A stretch of 47,531 nt of DNA, taken from the NCBI GenBank assembly GCA_964515175.1, contig CAZEUR010000004.1:1-47531 (forward strand). The letters are read 5' to 3'. A model generated the notes under the pieces. That model saw nothing but the letters and a program-made list of their open reading frames with translations, ran no database searches and was not told the origin of the DNA. The stretch's first letter is position 1; the number at the start of each line of letters is the position of its first letter. A program made the translations under genes and the position numbers. Below are positions 27,127-35,361 of the stretch, one piece after another. Source of the stretch: CAIWGV01 sp964515175. Its GTDB lineage: Bacteria > Pseudomonadota > Alphaproteobacteria > UBA7879 > UBA5542.

Positions 27127-27843
27127 ATGAAACTTGTTATTATCTTGGTGGAACCTCAGATGGGGGAAAACATTGGCCTTGCAGTACGTGCCATGGGAAA
27201 CTTTGGTTTATCGGAATTAAGGATTGTGAACCCTCGGGACCCTTGGCCGAATCCTAAAGCGATTCAGGCATCAGCCGGGGCCGATTTTATTTTAGATAAG
27301 GCGGAAATTTTTTCTTCCACACGAGAGGCGATGGCAGACTTGGATTATGTTTTTGCCACAACCTTGCGCCCACGACGTATGGAGAAAAAAGTTTTTTCGG
27401 CAAAGCAGATGCCAAAGGTGATTCAAAAAACCTCTTGTCAGAAGGCAGGTATTCTTTTTGGTCCCGAAAAAGCAGGGCTTTCCAATGAAGATATATCCCT
27501 ATGCAATGGCATTATTACAATTCAAACAGTGCCTTCTTTCAGTTCTTTGAACTTAGCCCATTCGGTAGCCCTATGTGCCTATGAATGGCATCAATCGAGG
27601 TCAAAAAAATCACTTCAGGATTTTAAAAATAAATCTGGGAAAAAAGCCTCAAAAGAAGAAGTAAATTTGTTTTTAGAGCATTTAGAAAACGAACTAGATA
27701 AAACAGATTTCCTTCTGCCTGCTCACAAAAGAGAGCGGATGGTTTGGAATCTTCGGAGCATTTTTGAACGCATAGAACTCACCGAACAAGAAGTGCGGAC
27801 TTTGAGGGGCGTTGTGAAGTCGCTTTCTCAGAAGAAAAAGTAG
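27127..27843 (+). CDS. trmJ: tRNA (cytidine/uridine-2'-O-)-methyltransferase TrmJ
   Basis: This SPOUT-class enzyme 2'-O-methylates position 32 of several tRNAs using SAM. It has 238 residues. Typical motifs are VEPQMGENIGLAVRAMGNFGLSEL at the N-terminus, ILFGPEKAGLSNEDI and the knot-forming SLNLAHSVALCAYEW. The C-terminal helical extension (ERMVWNLRSIFERIELTEQEVRTLRGVV) is what separates TrmJ from shorter TrmL/LasT proteins. Together with the tRNA gene and tsaC it forms a small tRNA-modification cluster. GGGGAT precedes the ATG. Confidence 0.93.
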   Translation: MKLVIILVEPQMGENIGLAVRAMGNFGLSELRIVNPRDPWPNPKAIQASAGADFILDKAEIFSSTREAMADLDYVFATTLRPRRMEKKVFSAKQMPKVIQKTSCQKAGILFGPEKAGLSNEDISLCNGIITIQTVPSFSSLNLAHSVALCAYEWHQSRSKKSLQDFKNKSGKKASKEEVNLFLEHLENELDKTDFLLPAHKRERMVWNLRSIFERIELTEQEVRTLRGVVKSLSQKKK

Positions 27844-27918
27844 AAAACTCCAGATTCGCCTTGAGCTCTTCTGTTTCCTCTATTAAACTTGAAGAGAGGA
27901 ATATAACGGGAAGACTTC

Positions 27919-28680
27919 ATGAAGCGTATCATTTTGATTTTAGGGCTGGTCTCCATATCCACAAGCCACGCTTTTTTTGAAAAAATTAGAAATGCTTTTT
28001 TTAACAGAAACATGGGACAAGAAAAAGTTATTTCCACTATTCCCACACCCTCTGATGGGCGGGCCATGATTTCTGAAGTCTCTCAAAAAGGGCGGAAATT
28101 AATGGAAAGATTAGAAGGGTTTAAAAAATTCCCTTATAAGGATGGCTTAAGTACCAACGGCACACAGCTTTGGTCTGTTGGGTATGGGCACCAAATCTCA
28201 AAAAATGATCCAGTCCTCGCGGCGTTGGGAGTTTCACGAGCGTCTTTGAATAAGGGTCTTACCAAAGAGGAAGGAGATGCCATATTTCAAGAAGATCTTA
28301 AAAGACTTTCCATTAAGGATTTTGTGAAGGTACCCCTGTATCAGTATGAATATGATAGCCTCTCTTCTTTTTGTTATAATTTGGGACATTTACAGTTTTC
28401 TAAGACAGCGGCCTTGAGAGAGGTTAATGTAGGACAATATCTCCGAGCACCGGATAGTATGGGGCGTTTTATTAATTTTGGGGGAAAGTTTTTCTTACCC
28501 ATGGTGAAGAGACGATGCATAGAAATCATGGTTTATTTAGAGAGATGTTTTGATCCCCGAGAGGTTCCCAGTAAACTTGTGAAATTAGATCTTCCAGATG
28601 TGGATGATGATTGGCAGAGACTCAGCCCAGAATTGAGGCTTGATGCTATTCAAATGTACCGACTTTATAAAGGAAATTAG
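27919..28680 (+). CDS. Exported GH24 (phage-type) lysozyme
   Basis: This is a muramidase that would cleave MurNAc-GlcNAc bonds in the periplasm or outside the cell. It has 253 residues. The signal peptide covers residues 1-18 (ISTSHA-FF). The catalytic set of the T4 family is visible: Glu66 in RLEGFKKFPYKD, Asp75 nine residues later (same spacing as T4 Glu11/Asp20), and SVGYGH with Ser86 at the Thr26 position. A later helix pair (DSLSSFCYNLG) matches the family core. The usual phage neighbours (holin, spanin) are absent, so it is probably a domesticated cell enzyme or effector. The stop touches the start of the next gene. Confidence 0.85.
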   Translation: MKRIILILGLVSISTSHAFFEKIRNAFFNRNMGQEKVISTIPTPSDGRAMISEVSQKGRKLMERLEGFKKFPYKDGLSTNGTQLWSVGYGHQISKNDPVLAALGVSRASLNKGLTKEEGDAIFQEDLKRLSIKDFVKVPLYQYEYDSLSSFCYNLGHLQFSKTAALREVNVGQYLRAPDSMGRFINFGGKFFLPMVKRRCIEIMVYLERCFDPREVPSKLVKLDLPDVDDDWQRLSPELRLDAIQMYRLYKGN

Positions 28681-29793
28681 ATGTATATAGCCGACACCTT
28701 AAAAATTATTTATGCATCAATCGGTCGCTCGTCTGCTCTTTGTAGGCGTTACTCCCTCTTTCCTATAACTGCTTTAAAATTGTTTAGCTATAAATTTGTG
28801 GCTGTATTTGTTCTCTCTTCTGCCTTTGGATCCTGTTTGCCTTTAGATGACCCAAAAATGAAAGAATATTCGGATACAAATCTTCATATGGTTTTCGATA
28901 ACTCGGATCTTAAGAGTTGTTGGCATATCTCAAGAGCTCAGGGGTTTGCAAACTGTCAGAGATTCAATATAAACTCTCATTTTATGAAAAAGTTTAGGAA
29001 AATCCCAGCACCGTCAGCCCTTGGAGAGTTGCTGAAGAATGAACGTCTTTTTTGGGATGCTTACTTGAGTCACCATGTGGACGAAATTTATGGCTATTTC
29101 GATGACACAAGAAAAGAGAGGTATGCCTCTATCATCTATCAGGATTTATTCTCTGAAAGGATGAAGGTGATTGATCTTTTGTCTCAAGGACTTAAAGATG
29201 CTTCATATTTAAAGAGTTTGGCCTTTCAAGGGCCCGATATTTATTTGGAATCCAAAAGCATGAGAGAGAGGGAAAAAGAAAATAGAGAAGATTATCCACG
29301 ACGGAAAGCCACAGGGGTTTTGGTGCATCTCGTAGAACCAAAAAACTATGGGCAACTTTATGAGAAAGCTAAGAAAAACTTTGCGGAATCTTCTGTGTCA
29401 AAACTCCAAACAGGAGAATATTCGAGCTTTCTAATGGCAGCTCGAGAAAGTGTTTACGAATCTTTCAAGGTTCTTCTAAAAAGTTTCAGATATAGCCCCT
29501 TTGTTGTGGAGACTTTTACACGAGGGCAGCAGGCTTGGGATAAGTATGTCTTGAATCACTATCGCCTTTTGAAGGTCATCACCAAGGGAGACCCTAAACA
29601 TGAAGAGCTCGTGGAGGCGCGCACCTTTTTGTTGATGATGGATCGCAAAAATTTCTTAGATAGTTGGCGGCAGTATTATACGGCTTATGGAAAACGGGCA
29701 GATAGAGGTTGGGGGCGAGGCTCTAAGGAAATAGAAGAAATTTGTACATCCCCCAGACCTCGATTTTTGCCTAAGTTTGAGAAGTTGTGTTAG
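28681..29793 (+). CDS. Exported protein with two LprI/DUF1311-like blocks
   Basis: This 370-residue protein has no clear name. A hydrophobic segment near residues 38-50 follows a 35-residue leader and ends in FGSC, which could be a poor lipobox. Two blocks resemble the lysozyme-inhibitor LprI/DUF1311 pattern. Residues 80-165 have ERLFWDAYLSHHVDEIY, then RYASIIYQDLFSERMKVID. Residues 250-325 have RGQQAWDKYVLNHY and then RTFLLMMD. In LprI proteins a Trp-x-x-Tyr helix is followed by a Y..CL...T..R element. I see the first well and the second roughly, without the family's disulfide Cys. It starts one base after the lysozyme stop, so an inhibitor or regulator of that enzyme is plausible but unproven. 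Confidence 0.5.
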   Translation: MYIADTLKIIYASIGRSSALCRRYSLFPITALKLFSYKFVAVFVLSSAFGSCLPLDDPKMKEYSDTNLHMVFDNSDLKSCWHISRAQGFANCQRFNINSHFMKKFRKIPAPSALGELLKNERLFWDAYLSHHVDEIYGYFDDTRKERYASIIYQDLFSERMKVIDLLSQGLKDASYLKSLAFQGPDIYLESKSMREREKENREDYPRRKATGVLVHLVEPKNYGQLYEKAKKNFAESSVSKLQTGEYSSFLMAARESVYESFKVLLKSFRYSPFVVETFTRGQQAWDKYVLNHYRLLKVITKGDPKHEELVEARTFLLMMDRKNFLDSWRQYYTAYGKRADRGWGRGSKEIEEICTSPRPRFLPKFEKLC

Positions 29794-30803
29794 GATACTG
29801 AAAGAGTTGCCCTTTTCTTCTTCATCATTTCAATGTTTTTTAGATGGTCCTTATAGTGTTCGGCAAAGACATGGCCTCCTGTGACCCCATCTGCCACAAA
29901 GAATATATGTTTTGTTTTGGCGGGATGTGCCGCGGCTTCAATAGCGGCAAGGCCAGGGTTGCAGATGGGTGTTGGCGGAAGGCCCTTGATCCAGTAGGTG
30001 TTGTGGGGACTTCGGTGGTTTAGGTCTTTCAGAAGTAAGGGGCGATCCATTTTTCCATTGCCATTGGTTAGACCGTAGATGGTGGTTGGATCTGACTGGA
30101 TTTTCATGCCTTTTTTTAAGCGATTAATAAAGACGCCCGCAATGAGAGCCCTCTCGGAGGGAACTCGGGTTTCTTTTTCAATTATGGAAGCCAACACTAA
30201 AACTTCTTCTGGTGTTTTAAGATAAAGATCAGGGGCGCGATTTGCCCAAACGGTTTCCAAAACTTCGTTCATGCGGTGAAACATACGGCCTAAGAAAGCA
30301 GAATAGGGGGTGCCTCCTTCTATTTTGTAGGTATCTGGAAAGAGCATGCCTTCAGGGGGTGGGTCAAATTCATCTTTTTCCAAAAAATCAAAAGTATCTA
30401 GATTTTCTAGGATTTGTTGGTTGGTAAGCCCTTCTTGGATATTGACCATATAAGAAATGCCAAAGCCTCCTAAGATACTCGCGCTAATGTGAGCTGGTGA
30501 TGTATGGGACTCAAAAAGATAGAGACCCTTTTGTAAAGATCGATCTCGTCGTTTAATAGTGAGATAAATCTTAAATAGAAAAGGAGACTTGATGAGGCCT
30601 TGGTCATAAAGATTTTGACTTATGGCTTGGACACTTTCGCCTCGGCGTACTCTAAAAAATGAAGCCTCAGTGCTGGGACCTTGGGTATGCATATGGCCAT
30701 AAACGCCAAGGAGAAAATAAAGGATAGTCGCAACACTTAGAAATAAAAATTTTGCCTGAATGCTATAGATTCTATAAAAATCTCTTAAAGATAACTGATG
30801 CAT
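29790..30803 (-). CDS. mltG: Endolytic murein transglycosylase MltG
   Basis: MltG cuts nascent glycan strands and releases 1,6-anhydroMurNAc ends, setting strand length. From the ATG at 30803 it has 337 residues. One membrane anchor lies near residues 18-38. A LysM-like segment (FFRVRRGESVQAISQNLYDQGLI) and the YceG core follow. The catalytic Glu209 lies in LVLASIIEKET, with IQSDPTTIYGL and HNTYWIKGLPPTPI as further signatures. An ATG at 30839 would add 12 residues. I prefer 30803 because GGCGGA precedes it. Either start overlaps the end of fabF. Its stop overlaps the end of the convergent 370-residue gene. Confidence 0.93.
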   Translation of the reverse strand: MHQLSLRDFYRIYSIQAKFLFLSVATILYFLLGVYGHMHTQGPSTEASFFRVRRGESVQAISQNLYDQGLIKSPFLFKIYLTIKRRDRSLQKGLYLFESHTSPAHISASILGGFGISYMVNIQEGLTNQQILENLDTFDFLEKDEFDPPPEGMLFPDTYKIEGGTPYSAFLGRMFHRMNEVLETVWANRAPDLYLKTPEEVLVLASIIEKETRVPSERALIAGVFINRLKKGMKIQSDPTTIYGLTNGNGKMDRPLLLKDLNHRSPHNTYWIKGLPPTPICNPGLAAIEAAAHPAKTKHIFFVADGVTGGHVFAEHYKDHLKNIEMMKKKRATLSVS

Positions 30804-32049
30804 TCGTTCCGCCAAAACCAAAAGAATTCGATAAGACATAGTCTACCTTTTTTTCCTTGGCTTTTAAAGGAACAAGGTCTAGGTCTTCCGCTTCAGGATC
30901 AGGATCGTGAAGATTTAGGGTGGGAGGAATAATGCCTGTTTGGAGAGCCTTGATGCTGAAGATGGCTTCCATGCTGCCTGCCGCGCCTAGTAAGTGGCCT
31001 GTGGCGGATTTTGTGGAGGACATGGTCATGTCTTTGATGTGAGAGCCAAAAAGCCTTTTCATGGCGCGGATTTCTACGATATCCCCCACGGGGGTGGAGG
31101 TACCATGGGCATTGATATACCCAATATCGGTAATATCTATTTCGGCACGCTCTAAAGCCATCTTTACAGCTCGATAGGCGCCATCTCCATCTTCTTGCGG
31201 GGAGGTGATGTGATAGGCGTCACCAGAGAGACCATAGCCTACAAGTTCCGCATAAATTTTAGCGCCACGTTTTTTGGCATGTTCTAATTCTTCCAAAACA
31301 ACCAAACCTGCACCTTCGCCCATGACGAACCCATCGCGCCCTTTGTCCCAGGGGCGAGAGGCTTCTATGGGGTTGTCATTGTATCCTGTGGAAAGAGCGC
31401 GTAAGGCAGCAAATCCTGCAAGACCAACACGACAAATGGCAGATTCAGTCCCTCCCGCTACCATAACGTCTGCATCCCCGTATTGAATGAGACGGGCGGC
31501 ATCACCGATGGCATGAGCCCCTGAGGCACAGGCGGTTACAACCGCATGATTGGGACCGCGAAGGCCGTATTTAATAGAAATATTTCCAGCAGCTAAGTTG
31601 ATAAGGCACGATGGGATGAAAAAAGGATTAACACGGCGGGGACCTTTTTCAAAGAGGGCAACGGAGGCCTGGTAAATACCTTCAAGTCCACCAATCCCAC
31701 TTCCGACTAAAACACCCGTGCGTTCTCGGTCATGATCCGTTTGAGGCATCCACCCCGCATCTTTCAGAGCCTCATCAGCGGCGACAATACTGAATAGTCC
31801 CCACTTTCCCAGCTTGTTTTGATCCCGAGGTTCAATGAAACTGTCCAGATTCAAGAGACCTTTTTCAGCAGCGTCTGGTTCTTGAGAAAGTTTAATTTCT
31901 CCCGAGACCCTACAGGCTATATCAGACACGTCACATTGTTGGGTTTCTCCTATGCCAGATTTTCCAGCGATCAGATTTTTCCAGCTTTGAGACACCGTAA
32001 TACCCAGAGGTGTTACTGCTCCCATTCCTGTTACAACAATGCGTCTCAT
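30772..32049 (-). CDS. fabF: 3-oxoacyl-ACP synthase II
   Basis: FabF condenses acyl-ACP with malonyl-ACP during fatty-acid elongation. It has 425 residues. The catalytic triad is visible: Cys174 in VVTACASGAHAI, His315 in NAHGTSTPVGD and His352 in KSATGHLLGAAG. The C-terminal SFGFGGTNASV loop is also present. The order acpP-fabF-mltG is common in proteobacteria. The gene starts 36 bases after the acpP stop. Confidence 0.96.
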   Translation of the reverse strand: MRRIVVTGMGAVTPLGITVSQSWKNLIAGKSGIGETQQCDVSDIACRVSGEIKLSQEPDAAEKGLLNLDSFIEPRDQNKLGKWGLFSIVAADEALKDAGWMPQTDHDRERTGVLVGSGIGGLEGIYQASVALFEKGPRRVNPFFIPSCLINLAAGNISIKYGLRGPNHAVVTACASGAHAIGDAARLIQYGDADVMVAGGTESAICRVGLAGFAALRALSTGYNDNPIEASRPWDKGRDGFVMGEGAGLVVLEELEHAKKRGAKIYAELVGYGLSGDAYHITSPQEDGDGAYRAVKMALERAEIDITDIGYINAHGTSTPVGDIVEIRAMKRLFGSHIKDMTMSSTKSATGHLLGAAGSMEAIFSIKALQTGIIPPTLNLHDPDPEAEDLDLVPLKAKEKKVDYVLSNSFGFGGTNASVIFKRFL

Positions 32050-32085
32050 TTTTTGACCTTCATGAAAGAGCTTTAAGGCTCTAAA

Positions 32086-32337
32086 TTATTCAGCAGACTT
32101 TTTGCTGACGTAATCGATGGCATCCTGAACAGTCTTGATTTTTTCTGCATCTGCTTGAGGGATCTCGCACTCAAACTCTTCTTCAAACAACATGATGAGT
32201 TCAGCCAAATCTAGACTGTCTGCTCCGATGTCATCTGTAAAGCGGGCGTTGTTCGTAACCTTGGACGCATCAATCTTGAATTTGTCCATAACGACTTTCT
32301 TAATCTTTTCTTCAACAGCTTTGTTACTCATGGTCAT
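32086..32337 (-). CDS. acpP: Acyl carrier protein
   Basis: AcpP carries growing acyl chains on a phosphopantetheine arm. It has 83 residues and is acidic. The attachment site is Ser41 in GADSLDLAELIM. A second possible start is the ATG two codons later (32331), and AAGGA is placed for either. The promoter 36 bases upstream is among the best in the window. Confidence 0.96.
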   Translation of the reverse strand: MTMSNKAVEEKIKKVVMDKFKIDASKVTNNARFTDDIGADSLDLAELIMLFEEEFECEIPQADAEKIKTVQDAIDYVSKKSAE

Positions 32338-32372
32338 CCATTCCTTAAGAATTGTTTACAAAATAGGTGGCC

Positions 32373-32401
32373 ATCATAATCATCTTCTTTTCGTTAGTCA
32401 A
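32373..32401 (-). promoter_or_regulatory. Promoter of acpP-fabF-mltG
   Basis: On the minus strand TTGACT (32396-32401) and TATGAT (32373-32378) are separated by exactly 17 bases. This is close to the sigma-70 consensus and gives a leader of about 28 bases before the acpP ATG. Confidence 0.65.
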
Positions 32402-32507
32402 ATATGACTTCTCGTTTTTCAAAAATGGAATAAAGTACTAGATTTTTTTTTAACATAAGAATAGTATGTGGGTTGAAAATTTTTTATTTTTCATTTAGGT
32501 GGGGAAA

Positions 32508-34556
32508 ATGATACAAAAGAAACGTGCGACTAAGGTTGTTGAGCCTTACATATTAGCCTCAAAGAATCTTCCGGAAATTACCGTTAAAGCCTTTATTCTC
32601 AGTGTGATCTTGGCTGTGGTTATGGCGGCATCCAATGCTTACTTGGGATTGAAGATGGGGATGACGGTGGCGGCGACAATTCCTGCAGCAGTTATTTCCA
32701 TGGGAGTTTTAAGGCTTTTTCGACGCTCTAACATTCTTGAAAATAATATCGTTCAGACCACAGCATCGGTAGGTGAATGCTTAGCCGCGGCAGCCTCATT
32801 TACATTGCCGGCTTTGGTAATGATGCGGTTTTGGACTACTTTCAACTTTTGGCAGACGGCTTTAACCCTGTGCTTGGGAGGAATTTTTGGAGTTCTGTTC
32901 TCTATTCCAATCCGGCGCGCCTTAGTGGTTGAGGCGGGTCTCAAATTCCCTGAAGGAACGGCGGCTGCGGAAATTTTAAAGGCAGGAGATGGGGCTGTTA
33001 AGTCAGGGCTTGATCATCTGTTGATTGGGGGTTTAGGGGCAGCTTTGCTAAAGTTGGGGCAATCGGGACTGGGTCTTTTTTCCGACAGTGTCGGATACTT
33101 CCAAAAAGTGGGAGGAACCTTCTTTGGGTTTGGAACGGGCTTGGCAGCGGCCTTCATGGGAGCTGGATATATTACGGGTGTTTCCGTTGGTATCAGCCTT
33201 TTGATTGGAGCCATCATCACCTGGAATATTTGTGTGCCCATCTACGCCTATTCTGCGGGAATTCCGGAAGGGGTATCCTTAAGCGAAGTTGCTATGGGAA
33301 TCTGGGCTGCTAAATGCCGGATCATTGGTGTGGGTGCCATGGTGGTGGGAGGCGTTTGGACGGTAATCCCGCTTCTAGGAACTATAAAAGAAGCAATCTC
33401 CGCCTCTTTTAAAGCCTTTAAACTGTCCAAGTTGAACAAGCAACTCAATATTGCCACTATAAGAACAGAACGGGACATCCCCATTACCTATGTGGGGATA
33501 GGAGTTCTTGTGTGTTCCGCCCTCTTGTTCTTGTTGATAGATAGTCTTTTGCGAGACAAGGGGCTTGTAGAATCAGCTCAGTTCTATTGGAGCATTGTAG
33601 GGGTTTTGACTTTAGCTGTCTTGGTGCTGGGGTTCTTGGCTTCCGTTATTATGGGGTATGTTGCTGGCGTTTTGGGATCTTCTTGTTCTCCTATTTCAGG
33701 AATTTCCATCGTAGGGGTTATATTTATGGCCTTTGTTTTGTTCGTCTTGGTATCTCCCTATCTGGGGAACCAAATCACAGCTATCTCAATGGCTGCAGTT
33801 TCTGTCTTGCTGGGGTCTATTGTGGCAAGTATGTCGGTTATCAGTCTAGACAATCTTCAAGATTTAAAAGCTGGACAGATTGTGGGAGCAACACCGTGGA
33901 AGCAACAAGTCATGTTGATTGTGGGAACTATTGTTTCAGCGCTCGTGATGGCGCCCGTGTTGAATGTTCTCTTTGAAGCCTATGGCATGGGGGATGTGTT
34001 CCCGCGGGAAGGCATGGATATTTCCCAAGTTCTCTCTGCCCCGAAGGCGGCGTTGATGGGAACTGTAGCCCGGGGGGTCTTCGACCAATCCTTGGATTGG
34101 AGTCTTCTGTCAATGGGAGCGGCCATTGGCGTGTTCTTCATTTTCGTGGATTCTTACTTGAAAGCAAAGAAATCTCAGTACACCATCTCTGTGCTCACCA
34201 TTGCTGTGGGAATTTATATGCCTTTAGACATTACAGGACCTGTTCTCATTGGAGGTCTTCTCAATTATTTTGCGGAGAAGAGAATGGCAAAGCATAAAGC
34301 AAGACTGGGGCAGAATTTTGAAGTGGAAGCGGAAAAGGTACGCCATAAGGGGCTCCTCACTGCTTCCGGTGCGGTAGCGGGGGAAGCGTTGGTGGGCGTT
34401 CTTGTGGCTGTTCTCATTGTTACCTTTGGACCTTTGCAGAGCCTTATTCCCATAGGACCATTGCCGGCTTCTGTTCAAGTTATCTTGGGAACAGGTCTGT
34501 TTGCGGCCATTTGCTGGTACTTGTTTAACGCTGGATCTAGCCTTAAGAAAAGATAA
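32508..34556 (+). CDS. OPT-family oligopeptide transporter
   Basis: This is a proton-coupled uptake protein of the oligopeptide transporter family, prokaryotic branch, with 682 residues from the ATG at 32508. About sixteen membrane spans are seen. The first spans carry ASNAYLGLKMGMTVAATIPAAVISM, and ENNIVQTTASVGE and LKFPEGTAAAEILKAG follow. These are the family's strongest signatures. An in-frame GTG at 32499 is part of the AGGTGGGG ribosome-binding region, so I prefer the ATG. Substrates in bacteria are mostly unproven (peptides or metal chelates). It is tightly joined to rbfA. Confidence 0.93.
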   Translation: MIQKKRATKVVEPYILASKNLPEITVKAFILSVILAVVMAASNAYLGLKMGMTVAATIPAAVISMGVLRLFRRSNILENNIVQTTASVGECLAAAASFTLPALVMMRFWTTFNFWQTALTLCLGGIFGVLFSIPIRRALVVEAGLKFPEGTAAAEILKAGDGAVKSGLDHLLIGGLGAALLKLGQSGLGLFSDSVGYFQKVGGTFFGFGTGLAAAFMGAGYITGVSVGISLLIGAIITWNICVPIYAYSAGIPEGVSLSEVAMGIWAAKCRIIGVGAMVVGGVWTVIPLLGTIKEAISASFKAFKLSKLNKQLNIATIRTERDIPITYVGIGVLVCSALLFLLIDSLLRDKGLVESAQFYWSIVGVLTLAVLVLGFLASVIMGYVAGVLGSSCSPISGISIVGVIFMAFVLFVLVSPYLGNQITAISMAAVSVLLGSIVASMSVISLDNLQDLKAGQIVGATPWKQQVMLIVGTIVSALVMAPVLNVLFEAYGMGDVFPREGMDISQVLSAPKAALMGTVARGVFDQSLDWSLLSMGAAIGVFFIFVDSYLKAKKSQYTISVLTIAVGIYMPLDITGPVLIGGLLNYFAEKRMAKHKARLGQNFEVEAEKVRHKGLLTASGAVAGEALVGVLVAVLIVTFGPLQSLIPIGPLPASVQVILGTGLFAAICWYLFNAGSSLKKR

Positions 34557-34559
34557 AGG

Positions 34560-34955
34560 ATGGACCGAGGCCCAAGCCAAAGATGCCTCAAAGTAGGGGA
34601 AGAAATTCGCCGTTTATTGGCCGCGATTTTCCACGAGACTGCTTTTTGGCATCACCATCTTCGGGATACCTCCATTACGGTGACGGAGGCGCGGGTGTCG
34701 CCAGATCTCAGGCAAGCCCACGTTTTCGTGATTCCTTTAGGAGGCACCGATGAGCATGATCTTATGAAAGCTTTGGTTGAGGAAACCCCCCATATTCGTC
34801 GCCTTTTGGGAAAGAAAGTCCGTCTTCGGAACGTGCCAGAGCTTTTCTTTCATATCGACTCTTCCTTCGATCAGTTCAAACAAGTAGATCAACTTTTTAG
34901 TAATCCTAAGGTTTTAAGAGATATTGAAAAATCTGAAGACGAGAATAAGGAATAA
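34560..34955 (+). CDS. rbfA: 30S ribosome-binding factor A
   Basis: RbfA helps 16S rRNA 5' end maturation and 30S assembly, binding near helix 1. It has 131 residues and the KH-like fold. Landmarks are KVGEEIRRLLAAIF, the SITVTEARVSPDLRQAHVFV strand pair and LRNVPELFFHIDSSFDQ. Most genomes place it after infB, but here it sits three bases after the OPT gene and two before the small transporter. The start ATG follows AAAGG. The tail ends in an acidic patch. Confidence 0.93.
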   Translation: MDRGPSQRCLKVGEEIRRLLAAIFHETAFWHHHLRDTSITVTEARVSPDLRQAHVFVIPLGGTDEHDLMKALVEETPHIRRLLGKKVRLRNVPELFFHIDSSFDQFKQVDQLFSNPKVLRDIEKSEDENKE

Positions 34956-34957
34956 CC

Positions 34958-35296
34958 ATGCTTGTGTATACTTTTCTTCTGGGGTGTGTTTTGATGATGA
35001 GTGTAGGCCAGGTGCTCTTTAAAAAAAGTGCCATGCTTCTTCCGACCCTCAGCCATCCTATTTTTCTTGCCTTTAAACCCATCTTTTTGGGCGCTTTATG
35101 TTTGTATGGAGTGGCCACCATTTGCTGGGTGGGGGCGCTGCAGTTTCTGCCATTGGGGCGGGCTTATATGTTTATGTCTTTTTCCTTCATTTTCATTCCT
35201 CTTTTAAGTTGGTATTTCTTTGGAGAGGCTCTCGATATAAAGTTTGTTTTGGGGATCATTCTTATTATTTCAGGAGTCCTTTTAACGCTCAAATAG
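34958..35296 (+). CDS. Small four-span transporter (EamA/ArnE-like)
   Basis: This is a 112-residue membrane protein of the drug/metabolite transporter superfamily. It has four hydrophobic helices. The first ends in MSVGQVLFKKSAML, which matches the 'GQ-x-LFK-x-A' start of ArnE/EamA half-transporters. The last has LGIILIISGVLLTLK. Such proteins work as dimers and flip lipid-linked sugars or export small molecules. The substrate is not readable. It starts two bases after rbfA. Confidence 0.75.
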   Translation: MLVYTFLLGCVLMMSVGQVLFKKSAMLLPTLSHPIFLAFKPIFLGALCLYGVATICWVGALQFLPLGRAYMFMSFSFIFIPLLSWYFFGEALDIKFVLGIILIISGVLLTLK

Positions 35297-35361
35297 ACCC
35301 CTTGCATCCGACTCAAGAGTGGGGTAAGGTTGCCCCATAATAATTCAGAATGGAGGTGTTC

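Noticed and set aside
27919..28680. Prophage remnant suggested by the phage-type lysozyme
   Set aside because: No holin, integrase, structural or attachment-site sequence is present nearby, and the gene has a Sec signal peptide and host-like neighbours.
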